From the NCBI GenBank assembly GCA_009379925.1, contig WHSU01000007.1, forward strand, positions 1-64,000: a stretch of DNA of 64,000 nucleotides, read 5' to 3'. This document shows, in pieces, positions 16,745 through 24,820 of the stretch (position 1 is its first letter; the number at the start of each line of letters is the position of its first letter). The DNA comes from Dehalococcoidia bacterium (lineage in GTDB: Bacteria > Chloroflexota > Dehalococcoidia > UBA2979). The notes under the pieces are model-generated. The model was not told the DNA's origin. It searched no databases and was given only the letters and a program-made list of their open reading frames with translations. Made by a program: the position numbers and the translations under genes.

Positions 16745-18204
16745 GCGCGACGGAGCACCTGCATCACATTGGACCAGCGCTGGTGCTGCTGATCGGCTCC
16801 GGCGTGGTGTTCAGCGCGGACCTCGTTACCCCCAGGCGCGCGTCCCTCTGGGGCCTGACGCTGGTCGCCCTCGTCGGTGGCTTCCTCTACGCCCTCTGGC
16901 ACGCGACGAGCGGCACCAGCGGCGAGGCGCTGAGCGGCGCGGTCGTCGTCGACGAGTTCGGGCTGTTCTTCGCATTCGTCATCATCATTGCGACCTTCGC
17001 CGTCGTGGTCGCGTCGCGCGATTGGGCCGACGGGCGGGAGCAGGCCGCCGAGTTCTACGCGCTGATCCTGGTCTCCGCAGGCTCCATGGTGCTGCTGGCG
17101 CAGTCCAACGACCTGATCACGATCTTCGTCGCCCTTGAGACCACCTCCATCGCCCAGTTCGTGCTCGCCGGCATTGCGCGCGACAACCGCGGCGCCGAGG
17201 CGAGCCTGAAGTACCTGCTCACCGGCGCCGTCTCCGCTGCCATCCTGCTCTATGGCTTCGCATTCCTCTTCGGTATCGCCGGTACAACCTCGCTGGCGGG
17301 GATCGCGGACTTCGTCGGCACCGCCGACGAAGGGACGCGCCTGCCGCTGATGCTGGGTTTCGTGCTGGTGGCCGCTGGATTCGGCTTCAAGATGGCCCTC
17401 GTGCCGTTTCACGGCTGGGTGCCCGATGTTTACCAGGGGGCACCGACGCCAGTCGTGAGCTTCCTGTCGGTCGCCTCGAAGGCCGCCGGCTTCGCCATCG
17501 TGCTGCGCGTTTTCTACACCGGTCTTGGGGGCGGGGGGACGTTCATCTCCGACGACTGGGCCGTCATGTTCGGCGTGCTGGCGGCGGCCTCGATGGTCTT
17601 CGGGAACGCCGGCGCGCTGCTCCAGACGGACGTAAAGCGGTTGCTGGGGTACTCCTCGATTGCACAGGCAGGCAATATCGGCATCGGCCTCGCCGCGGTC
17701 GCGGCGGGGAGCACGATCGGCCCGGCCGGCGTGCTGTTCTTCATCGGCACGTACGTCGCGACGAACCTGGGCGCCTTCATCGCCGTGATCGCTGCCTCGC
17801 AGCGCCTCGGGTCCGACGAGATCGCGGACTACGCCGGGCTGATCCGGCGTTCGCCACTGATAGCGGTGATCCTTATCGTCTGCCTGCTCTCGCTCACGGG
17901 CATCCCGCCGACGGCTGGCTTCATCGCCAAGCTCTACATCTTCAACGGCGCGATCCAGGCTGGCGAGACGTGGCTGGTCGGCCTCGTCGCCGTCGGCGTC
18001 GTGAACACGGGCGTCTCCGCCTACTACTACCTGCGCTGGATGCGCACGATCGTCATGGACGAGCCGCTCGAGGCGTGGACGTTCCGCCCGGCCGTCGCGA
18101 CGCAGGGCGTGATGATGGCGGCCGGCCTCGCCGTGCTGGTGATCGGCCTGATGCCCACCCCGCTGATCTCGGCCGCACAGCGAGCCGCTGCGGTGCTGCA
18201 GTAG
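16741..18204 (+). CDS. nuoN: NADH-quinone oxidoreductase subunit N
   Basis: A 487-residue antiporter-like subunit, last of the operon. Recognised by VALETTSIAQFVLAG with the conserved acidic residue, KMALVPFHGWVPDVYQGAPT, and DVKRLLGYSSIAQAGNIG. About 14 hydrophobic segments. No terminator hairpin follows; the next gene, ybeY, begins 28 nt later from its own -10-like box. Confidence 0.95.
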   Translation: MSATEHLHHIGPALVLLIGSGVVFSADLVTPRRASLWGLTLVALVGGFLYALWHATSGTSGEALSGAVVVDEFGLFFAFVIIIATFAVVVASRDWADGREQAAEFYALILVSAGSMVLLAQSNDLITIFVALETTSIAQFVLAGIARDNRGAEASLKYLLTGAVSAAILLYGFAFLFGIAGTTSLAGIADFVGTADEGTRLPLMLGFVLVAAGFGFKMALVPFHGWVPDVYQGAPTPVVSFLSVASKAAGFAIVLRVFYTGLGGGGTFISDDWAVMFGVLAAASMVFGNAGALLQTDVKRLLGYSSIAQAGNIGIGLAAVAAGSTIGPAGVLFFIGTYVATNLGAFIAVIAASQRLGSDEIADYAGLIRRSPLIAVILIVCLLSLTGIPPTAGFIAKLYIFNGAIQAGETWLVGLVAVGVVNTGVSAYYYLRWMRTIVMDEPLEAWTFRPAVATQGVMMAAGLAVLVIGLMPTPLISAAQRAAAVLQ

Positions 18205-18220
18205 CCGCCCGGCCGCACGC

Positions 18221-18226
18221 TACCCT
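18221..18226 (+). promoter_or_regulatory. -10 box of a leaderless promoter (ybeY)
   Basis: TACCCT lies 6 nt before the ybeY ATG, which has no Shine-Dalgarno. This places transcription start at the start codon. Confidence 0.35.
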
Positions 18227-18232
18227 GCAGCC

Positions 18233-18739
18233 ATGAGCCACGACCTGACCATCGAGGTCCAAGAGACAGTCGCCGGCGCCGTCGATGTCGCTGCCCTCGA
18301 GCGCCTCGTGCAGGCGGCCCTCGAGGGCGACGCGGTCGAGGATGGCGCCGCCCTGACGCTCGTCATCGCGGGTGACGAGTTGCTGCGGTCGCTCAATCGC
18401 GAGCACCGGGACGTCGACGAGCCCACGGACGTGCTTTCGTTCCCTGCCTCGGAGCTAGCGGAGGGCGAGGACGCGTTCCCCACCGCCGAGGGCACCTCCG
18501 AAGCCGGACCGCGCTACCTCGGTGACATCGCTGTGTCGGTGGAGACGGTACGGCGGCAGGCGCCTGAGGCCGGGCTGACCCTCGAGGTGGAGTTGCAGCA
18601 CGTCGTGCTGCACGGCCTGCTGCACCTGCTCGGCTACGACCACGAGACGCCCGAAGATCGGGCGCTCATGCGCGCCCGTGAAGAGGCGCTGTTGGGCCCG
18701 GAGATCCACGCCCACGACGCCTCACACACGGACGATTGA
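18233..18739 (+). CDS. ybeY: endoribonuclease YbeY (rRNA maturation)
   Basis: A 168-residue metal-dependent endoribonuclease used in 16S rRNA 3' processing and ribosome quality control. The zinc motif HGLLHLLGYDHE is near residues 125-136, and NREHRDVDEPTDVLSFP is the conserved substrate loop. The start at 18233 is preceded by TACCCT at 6 nt rather than a ribosome site. The sequence between the LSFP motif and the GDI strand is slightly expanded and acidic. It converges with the small antitoxin-like gene. Confidence 0.92.
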   Translation: MSHDLTIEVQETVAGAVDVAALERLVQAALEGDAVEDGAALTLVIAGDELLRSLNREHRDVDEPTDVLSFPASELAEGEDAFPTAEGTSEAGPRYLGDIAVSVETVRRQAPEAGLTLEVELQHVVLHGLLHLLGYDHETPEDRALMRAREEALLGPEIHAHDASHTDD

Positions 18740-18770
18740 TTCGACGGCGTCCTCGTCTCACCGATCGGAT

Positions 18771-19055
18771 CTACATCTTCCCCTCGCGCATCTTCCGCAC
18801 CGTATCCTCGGCCTTTGCTTGCTTCGCCTCGTCGATGAGCCGATCGATGTCGAGCGGTTGGCGGCGTGGAATGATCGCTCCCTGAAGGTTGTTGAGCGTC
18901 CACACCGTCGGCTGGAGCCAGAGCACACTGGCATCGAGCACAAATCGAATGCGATCGCCCGGCTGGACGTCGAGGCGTTCGAGTGCCTCGGGCGGAACTT
19001 GCACTCTCCCGTCCTCATCCAGCGTTGCCTCGATAAAGACTCGGTCATCTTCCAT
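18771..19055 (-). CDS. AbrB/SpoVT-type DNA-binding antitoxin-like protein
   Basis: A 94-residue protein with an N-terminal swapped-hairpin AbrB fold: residues 7-40 read as FIEATLDEDGRVQVPPEALE then LDVQPGDRIRFVLD, the usual DxxGRxxxPxxxRxxLgxxxGDxxxF pattern. The C-terminal half (WTLNNLQGAIIP...IDEAKQAKAEDTVRKM) is helical and would bind a toxin of the PIN/VapC type. No toxin gene follows: only 31 nt separate its stop from that of ybeY. It may be an orphan antitoxin or a stand-alone regulator. A GTGTACAC palindrome at 19122-19129 could be an operator. Confidence 0.75.
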   Translation of the reverse strand: MEDDRVFIEATLDEDGRVQVPPEALERLDVQPGDRIRFVLDASVLWLQPTVWTLNNLQGAIIPRRQPLDIDRLIDEAKQAKAEDTVRKMREGKM

Positions 19056-19176
19056 GCGTCGGACTCCACGTGGCCGCTGGCGTCGCCCAAGGGGACAGCG
19101 ACAGGACCTATCGGGTGCCTCGTGTACACTGGCCGAGCGGAACGCCCGGCTCTCCCCTCGGGCGTGTGGGGGACGT

Positions 19177-20934
19177 TTGAAAGAGCTGATCGCGAGCGAT
19201 CCGGCCGAGGTGGCGCCGGCAGCCACGCAGCAGGTGCTCTACCGGAAGTGGCGCCCGCGGCGCTTCGGCGATGTGTACGGCCAGACTCCCATCACCAGGA
19301 CGCTGCGTAACGCGGTCGCGGGCGGCACGCCCTCGCACGCCTACCTGTTCAGCGGACCTCGCGGCACGGGGAAGACGACCACGGGACGCATCCTGGCGAA
19401 GGCGGTGAACTGCGCGGCCCCCATGGAGGGCGAGCCGGACGAGGCCTGTCCCTCCTGCCTCTCCTACAACGCCGGGCGCGCACTCGACCTGATCGAGCTG
19501 GACGCCGCCTCGAACCGCGGTATCGACGAGATCCGTGACCTGCGCGAGGGCACCGGCTATGCGCCGAGCAGCGGCCGCTTCAAGGTGTATCTCATCGACG
19601 AGGTGCACATGCTGACCGATGCTGCGTTCAACGCGCTGCTCAAGACGCTCGAGGAACCGCCGCCGCACGTGATCTTCATCCTCGCGACCACGGAACCGCA
19701 CAAGATCCCCGCAACCATCACCTCGCGGTGTCAGCGCTTCGACTTCCGTCGCATCACGCTGTCCGCCACAGTCGAGCGCGTCGAGGAGATTGGCGCCGGC
19801 GAAGGGTTCGAGCTGGAGGCGGGCGGCTACGAACTGGTGGCGCGCGAGGCCACGGGCTCGCTACGCGATGCGATCAACCTGCTGGACCAGCTGGTGGCGT
19901 ACCACGGCCGTTCGCTCACGCTGGACGACATCCGGTCGGGCCTGGGACTCGTGGTGGACAGCCGGGCGTACGAGATGGCGCGCGCCGCGGTCACGCGCGA
20001 CCTGCGCGCAGGGCTGGAGGCGCTGAACGCCGCGCGCGACGACGGCATCGAGATCCGCGCGTTCGTCCGCGAGGTCGTGTCGGCGCTGCGGCTGGCGCTG
20101 CTGTTGAAGGCCGGCGCCGGTGAAGAACTTCCGCTGTCGGACGCCCAGGCCGAGGAGCTGCGGACGCTCGCGGCGGGTGCTCAGGTCGCCGACATCGTGG
20201 CGGCGCTGCGCGCGTTGGGTGAGGTGGACTTCGCGGGCGACGCGTATGATTCGCTGCCGGCAGAGATTGCCTTTGCCTCGTTGGCCACAGGCGCGGTCCC
20301 GGCCTCGGCGACGCCTGCGAGTGTGCCCGCTGCGCCGCAGGCTGCGGCAGCCACTCCCGCGCGCCCGGCGCCGCCCCGCGCCGAGCGTCCAGCGCCCGCG
20401 CGTGCACCCGCCCGCGAAGCACCCCGCACCGAAGCACCGAGGCGTCCCGCGGCTTCCGAGGTGCCTGCAGCGCCACAGGCGGAAGCGCCGCGCGCTGCCT
20501 CGGCTGCCCCTCCCCCGGCCGAACCGACGCCGACGCCACCCGCGCCCTTTGCGTTGCCCGATGGGGGCGAGGTCAGCGACGACCTGCGCATGCTGCGCGA
20601 ACAGTGGGACGCGGTCCGCACGGCGGCTCGCAAGATCGATTTCAAGGCCGGCGCGCTCCTGAACACCGGGTTTGTGAAGTCCGTCCAGGACGACCGGGTC
20701 GTCGTCGGGTTCCGCTTCGAGAACCACGTCGACATGGTGCGGGACGCCGAGGGCGGCCGCGTGCGCCAGGCGATCGAGCAGGCGCTCAGCGAGGCCACCG
20801 GCCGGCAGTTCACCGTGGAGCCGGTGCACTGGGAGGAACTGCAACAGGCGGGGCCATCCCCCGCGCGGCAGTCCTCGGGTGGCCACATGGTGGAGGAGGC
20901 ACAGCGGCTGGGCGCAGTCCCGCTGGACGAGTAG
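19177..20934 (+). CDS. dnaX: DNA polymerase III subunit gamma/tau
   Basis: A 585-residue clamp-loader ATPase. Walker A is GPRGTGKTTTGR (about residue 58), the DExx box is LIDEVHML, and sensor 1 is in ATTEPHKIPATITSRCQRFDF. A long Ala/Pro-rich linker (about 370-450) leads to a C-terminal tau-like domain. The start is a TTG at 19177 with GGGGG 4-5 nt upstream; the frame is open further left but not protein-like. Oddity: the zinc site reads C...CPSCLSY, so the fourth Cys is a Tyr. It is followed by recR without the usual ybaB. Confidence 0.92.
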   Translation: MKELIASDPAEVAPAATQQVLYRKWRPRRFGDVYGQTPITRTLRNAVAGGTPSHAYLFSGPRGTGKTTTGRILAKAVNCAAPMEGEPDEACPSCLSYNAGRALDLIELDAASNRGIDEIRDLREGTGYAPSSGRFKVYLIDEVHMLTDAAFNALLKTLEEPPPHVIFILATTEPHKIPATITSRCQRFDFRRITLSATVERVEEIGAGEGFELEAGGYELVAREATGSLRDAINLLDQLVAYHGRSLTLDDIRSGLGLVVDSRAYEMARAAVTRDLRAGLEALNAARDDGIEIRAFVREVVSALRLALLLKAGAGEELPLSDAQAEELRTLAAGAQVADIVAALRALGEVDFAGDAYDSLPAEIAFASLATGAVPASATPASVPAAPQAAAATPARPAPPRAERPAPARAPAREAPRTEAPRRPAASEVPAAPQAEAPRAASAAPPPAEPTPTPPAPFALPDGGEVSDDLRMLREQWDAVRTAARKIDFKAGALLNTGFVKSVQDDRVVVGFRFENHVDMVRDAEGGRVRQAIEQALSEATGRQFTVEPVHWEELQQAGPSPARQSSGGHMVEEAQRLGAVPLDE

Positions 20935-20943
20935 CCTGCCATC

Positions 20944-21573
20944 GTGAACTCCTACTCCGACCCCCCGTCCGGCACGGCCTCTCCGATCACGCGCCTCGTG
21001 GAGGCGTTCCACCGCCTGCCGGGGATCGGGCCGAAGTCCGCGCAGCGCCTCGCGTATCACGTGCTGCGCGCGCCGGAGACCGAGGCGAAGGACCTGGCCG
21101 AAGCGCTGATGGAGGTGAAACGCTCGATTGTGCTGTGCGAGCGCTGCCAGGACCTCACCTCCGAAAGCCCGTGCCGCATTTGCCTGGACTTGTCGCGCGA
21201 CCGCACCTCGATCTGCGTCGTGGAGGAGCCACTGGACGTGCGCGCCATCGAGCGCACCCGGGGCCACCACGGCCTCTACCACGTGCTGCACGGCGTGATC
21301 TCCCCGACCGACGGGATCGGGCCGGAGGACCTTAAGATCCAGGAACTCCTCGCACGCTTGCGTGACATCGACACCGAGGTGTCGGAGGTGATCGTCGCCA
21401 CCAACCCGAACCTCGAAGGCGAAGCCACCTCGATGTACCTCGGGCGGCTGTTGCGGCCGCTGGGCATCCGCGTCACGCGCCTGGCGCGCGGCCTCCCGGC
21501 GGGTGCGGACCTGGAGTACGCTGACGATGTCACGCTGGGTCGCGCACTCGAGTTCCGGCAGGAGGTCCAGTAG
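20944..21573 (+). CDS. recR: recombination mediator RecR
   Basis: A 209-residue protein acting with RecO to load RecA on SSB-coated single-stranded DNA. Helix-hairpin-helix LPGIGPKSAQRLAYH, a Cys4 zinc finger CERC...CRIC, and a Toprim domain beginning ICVVEEPLDVRAIE are all intact. The GTG start is 9 nt after the dnaX stop; a TAGCCT overlapping that stop lies 6 nt upstream. Confidence 0.94.
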   Translation: MNSYSDPPSGTASPITRLVEAFHRLPGIGPKSAQRLAYHVLRAPETEAKDLAEALMEVKRSIVLCERCQDLTSESPCRICLDLSRDRTSICVVEEPLDVRAIERTRGHHGLYHVLHGVISPTDGIGPEDLKIQELLARLRDIDTEVSEVIVATNPNLEGEATSMYLGRLLRPLGIRVTRLARGLPAGADLEYADDVTLGRALEFRQEVQ

Positions 21574-21786
21574 ATGGACGATCCCCTCACGTGGTGGGGA
21601 GGGCTGCCGCGTCCGTGGAAGGCCTCCGTGATCGCCCTGCCGGTCTGCCTCCTCCTGCTGCGGGGGCTGCTGATGGCCGGTGGCTGGCAGGTGCTCTTCG
21701 GTATAGCTTCCGCGCTGCTCTGGGCGGCCGCGATCGCCTCTATCGTCCGTCTCTCGGACCGCCTGCGGGACCGCACCGGCCGCTGA
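21574..21786 (+). CDS. small membrane protein, unknown function
   Basis: A 70-residue protein with two hydrophobic segments (about 17-33 and 37-57) and a basic C-terminus. The ATG is immediately after the recR TAG and the stop lies 10 nt before recO, so it is part of the dnaX-recR-recO unit. No family recognised. Its position and spacing support that it is expressed, but function cannot be inferred. Confidence 0.55.
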   Translation: MDDPLTWWGGLPRPWKASVIALPVCLLLLRGLLMAGGWQVLFGIASALLWAAAIASIVRLSDRLRDRTGR

Positions 21787-21796
21787 TGGGCGCCTG

Positions 21797-22624
21797 ATGC
21801 CCGGCCGCGTGCCACGCGTCACCAAGACCGAGGCGATCGTCCTCGGACACCGGCGTCTCGGCGACGCCGACCGCATCGTCACGCTGCTCACGCCGCATCG
21901 AGGCAAGGTCGACGTCGTTGCCAAGGGCCTGCTGCGTTCGCGCAGCAAGATGGCCGGTCACCTGGAGCCCCTGACGCGCGTGGAGGTGGTGCTGGCGCAC
22001 GGCCGCTCGATGGACATCGTGACCCAGGCGCAGGCGGTCGAGTCGTTCCCGGCGCTGCGGCGTGACCTGGACCGCTTGAGCACCGCGATGTACCTGCTGG
22101 AGCTGGTAGACCGGCTCACCGTGGAGCACGCGGACGCGCGGCCAGTCTATGAGCTGCTGCATGCCGCGCTGCTGCGGACTGAGCGAGGCGACGGCGTGCA
22201 GCTGGTCACTCGGACCTTCGAGCTATCCCTGCTCGATGTGAGCGGTTTCCGGCCGGAGTGGACGGTCTGTGTCGCGTGCGGCGCACCCGTCGACGCGGAC
22301 GATGCCGGGTGGAGCGCGCTCGCCGGTGGTGTGCTCTGCCCGAACTGCCGCGGCCGTCACCCCGAGGCCTCCCCGCTTGCCCCGAGGGTGCTCCGTGTGC
22401 TGCGGGCCTACCAGTCGCAGTCCTACGAGGACGCGGCGCGCATCCGCCTGGACGCTGAGTTGATGGGGCGCCTGGAGCGGGTGATGCATGACCTCGTGCG
22501 GTCGGTCGCGGAGCGCGACCTGAAGAGCGCGGCCTTCGTCTCCGCCGCCCGCCGGGCCTCGGTCTCCGAGTCCGCTGCTGAGTCTGCCGCCGAGGCGGCG
22601 CCGGTCGCCGTGTCCGAGGAGTAG
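21797..22624 (+). CDS. recO: DNA repair protein RecO
   Basis: A 275-residue protein: N-terminal OB fold (TEAIVLGHRRLGDADRIVTL), central helical domain, and a zinc finger CVACGAP...CPNC at about 156-180. It anneals complementary strands and, with RecR, loads RecA. The C-terminus ends in an Ala/Ser/Glu-rich tail of about 30 residues of low complexity. Convergent with the polyprenyl synthase gene, only 5 nt apart. Confidence 0.92.
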   Translation: MPGRVPRVTKTEAIVLGHRRLGDADRIVTLLTPHRGKVDVVAKGLLRSRSKMAGHLEPLTRVEVVLAHGRSMDIVTQAQAVESFPALRRDLDRLSTAMYLLELVDRLTVEHADARPVYELLHAALLRTERGDGVQLVTRTFELSLLDVSGFRPEWTVCVACGAPVDADDAGWSALAGGVLCPNCRGRHPEASPLAPRVLRVLRAYQSQSYEDAARIRLDAELMGRLERVMHDLVRSVAERDLKSAAFVSAARRASVSESAAESAAEAAPVAVSEE

Positions 22625-22629
22625 CGGGC

Positions 22630-23964
22630 CTACGACTTCCGCTCGAGGACGTAGTCGACCAGTCCTTCGAGTGTGTCGCGGACTTCGCCGGTGGGGATCG
22701 CCTCCAGGGCCTCGCGCGCCTCGTCCGCAAAGCGCTCGGCGGTGCGGCGGCTCTCGTCTAGCACTCCGGACTCGCCGATTTCGGCGATCGCCCGTTCGAA
22801 GTTGGCGTTCTGCCGGATGCCCTCGAAGGCGCGCTTGATCGGGTTGTCCTCGGCCCGCTGCTGCATGTAGAGGATCGCGGGCAGCGTGAGCGTGCCGGAG
22901 CGCAGGTCAGAGCCCACCGGCTTGCCCATCACCTCGGGGTCTCCGGTGAAGTCCAGGAGGTCGTCTACGATCTGGAAGGCGATACCAAGGCGTAGCCCGT
23001 AGAGGCGCATCGCCTCCACCTGCTCAGCCGGGACACCGCCCACCATCGCCCCGCCCTCGGCGGCGGTGGCGAACAGTGACGCGGTCTTGCCGATGATGCG
23101 GTCCAGGTAGCGCTGCACATCCTCGGAGTACTCGAAGGCGGTCACGTCCTGCGTCAGTTCGCCGTTCGCCATCTGAATGAGCGTAGAGGCGAACTTACGG
23201 ACGACCTGGGTGTTGTCCGTCTGCGCGATGAAGTCCGCCGCGTGGGCGAACATGTAGTCGCCCAGCATCACCGAGGCGGCGTTGCCGAACAGGGCCGCTG
23301 AGGTGGGCTTGCCGCGTCGCTCGGCCGCCTCGTCGATCACGTCGTCGTGTACGAGCGTCGCCGTGTGCAGCAGTTCGACGCTGGCAGCGAGCGGAACCAG
23401 CCGGTCCAGTTCGTATGTCCCGAGGCGGCCGCCGAGCAGCGCGATGGCAGGGCGCATCAGTTTGCCGCTACCGGACAGCGCCTGGTCGAGCATGCGCTTG
23501 AGGAACTCGAACTCCACCGACTGCGCGATCGAGAGCATGCGTTCGCGTACGAGCGGCAGGTCTCCCGCCACGGGGCCGTAGACCGCGGCCGAAGGGTCGC
23601 GGGCCTCCACCTCGGTCGCCAGGGAGCCGTTCGAGACGTGCGCGGCGCCAGGAGTCGCCGGTGAGGCCGCCTCGGAAGCGGCGGGGGGCGGGTCCTGCTC
23701 GGAGGTGGCCTCGACTGGCCGCGGGATGGTTTCGATGGCCGGCGTCAGTTCGCGCGGCGACTCGGGCAGGGAGACGCCATCGCCCGCGGGCAGGTAACGC
23801 CACAGCGCGAGGTAGGCGATCCCGCCGAGGCCCGCCGTCGCGACAGAAAAGGCGACGGTCGCGGCACGGACGCGGGTCACGGGGTAGCGGTAGCGGCTCG
23901 CGAGACCCGCGCAGACCCCGCCGAACACGCGGCGGTCAACGTCGCGGGTCGTGGCCATCGTCAT
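22630..23964 (-). CDS. PspC domain fused to polyprenyl diphosphate synthase
   Basis: A 444-residue fusion. Residues 7-60 are a PspC domain (DRRVFGGVCAGLASRY, then a hydrophobic helix ending in LALWRYLPA). A Pro/Ala/Glu-rich linker follows to about 130. The rest is an all-trans polyprenyl (geranylgeranyl/octaprenyl-like) synthase with the first Asp-rich motif LVHDDVIDEA, GKTASLF, and the second Asp-rich motif FQIVDDLLDFTGD. The start at 23964 (MTMATT) has GGGAG 6 nt upstream and overlaps tatD by 29 nt. Chain length cannot be read. The fusion implies membrane anchoring of quinone or lipid side-chain synthesis and possible envelope-stress coupling. Confidence 0.88.
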   Translation of the reverse strand: MTMATTRDVDRRVFGGVCAGLASRYRYPVTRVRAATVAFSVATAGLGGIAYLALWRYLPAGDGVSLPESPRELTPAIETIPRPVEATSEQDPPPAASEAASPATPGAAHVSNGSLATEVEARDPSAAVYGPVAGDLPLVRERMLSIAQSVEFEFLKRMLDQALSGSGKLMRPAIALLGGRLGTYELDRLVPLAASVELLHTATLVHDDVIDEAAERRGKPTSAALFGNAASVMLGDYMFAHAADFIAQTDNTQVVRKFASTLIQMANGELTQDVTAFEYSEDVQRYLDRIIGKTASLFATAAEGGAMVGGVPAEQVEAMRLYGLRLGIAFQIVDDLLDFTGDPEVMGKPVGSDLRSGTLTLPAILYMQQRAEDNPIKRAFEGIRQNANFERAIAEIGESGVLDESRRTAERFADEAREALEAIPTGEVRDTLEGLVDYVLERKS

Positions 23965-24820
23965 GCTGTGCTCCCGTCTCGGTCGGACCGGGGAAGTCGA
24001 AGAGCCGGGCGGTGTTCTCCGCCGTCGCCCGCACGACCACTTCCGGGTCGACACCGCGCAGCGCGGCCACGAATCGCGCGGTCTCCGCCACGTAGGCAGG
24101 CTCGTTGCGTGCCCTGCGGTACGGCACGGGCGTCAGGTATGGACAGTCCGTCTCCACCAGCAAGCCCGCGAGGCGAATCTTAGCAGCCACTTGCTGTCCA
24201 CGCGCGTTACTCGGATACGTCACCACGCCCGGGACCGAGATCAGCAGTCCGATCTCGAGGTAGCGTTCCGCCAGCGCCACGTCGCCGGCGTAGCAGTGCA
24301 TCATCCCGATCGCACGCCCGGCGCCCAGGTAGCGTCCCACGCGCCGTGACCACGCCTCGAGGAGTTCAAAGCACGCCTCGTCCGCTTCCCGAGCGTGGAT
24401 CACCACGGGCAATTCGTGCTCGCGGGCGAGGTCGAGCTGCCAGCGGAACGCCTGAATCTGTGCTTCCGGCGGGGAATGGTTGTAGTGGAAGTCCAACCCC
24501 GTCTCGCCGATGCCCACGAAGCCGCCACCAGCGACCAACGCCTCGAGGCCCGCGCGCTCATGCTCGAGGTGCTGCGCATCGTGCGGATGCAGCCCCGCGA
24601 CGGCGTGTACCCGCGGGTCCCGGCGCGCGAGGTCGAGGCACTGCATCGAGGTGTCAGTGTCGACGCCCACCTCGATGACCCCCGCGAGGCCCGTTGCCCA
24701 GGCGCGCTGCATCACCTCGTCGTGATCGGGCTGCAGCTCTCGCGACCAGGTGTGTGCGTGAGCGTCGATGACGCCGGGGAGTGGCGCCGGTGGCCCGTCG
24801 GGACGGCGCTTCCGGCTCAC
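23936..24820 (-). CDS. tatD: TatD family hydrolase (metal-dependent DNase-like)
   Basis: A 294-residue TIM-barrel amidohydrolase-fold protein. Metal ligands: DAHAH, the Glu of GIGETGLDFHY, the His of PVVIHARE, MHCYAG, and the Asp of ETDCPYLTP. TatD proteins are 3'-5' DNases or D-aminoacyl-tRNA deacylase-like enzymes. GTG start at 24820 overlaps the metG stop (GTGA). The metG-tatD order is common in bacteria. Its tail after LFDFP is a short His/Asp-rich extension overlapping the next gene. Confidence 0.9.
   Translation of the reverse strand: MSRKRRPDGPPAPLPGVIDAHAHTWSRELQPDHDEVMQRAWATGLAGVIEVGVDTDTSMQCLDLARRDPRVHAVAGLHPHDAQHLEHERAGLEALVAGGGFVGIGETGLDFHYNHSPPEAQIQAFRWQLDLAREHELPVVIHAREADEACFELLEAWSRRVGRYLGAGRAIGMMHCYAGDVALAERYLEIGLLISVPGVVTYPSNARGQQVAAKIRLAGLLVETDCPYLTPVPYRRARNEPAYVAETARFVAALRGVDPEVVVRATAENTARLFDFPGPTETGAQHDDGHDPRR

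Noticed and set aside
19056-19176. SRP RNA gene (often just upstream of dnaX)
   Set aside because: The conserved GGAAGCAGC-type core and a matching stem were not found.
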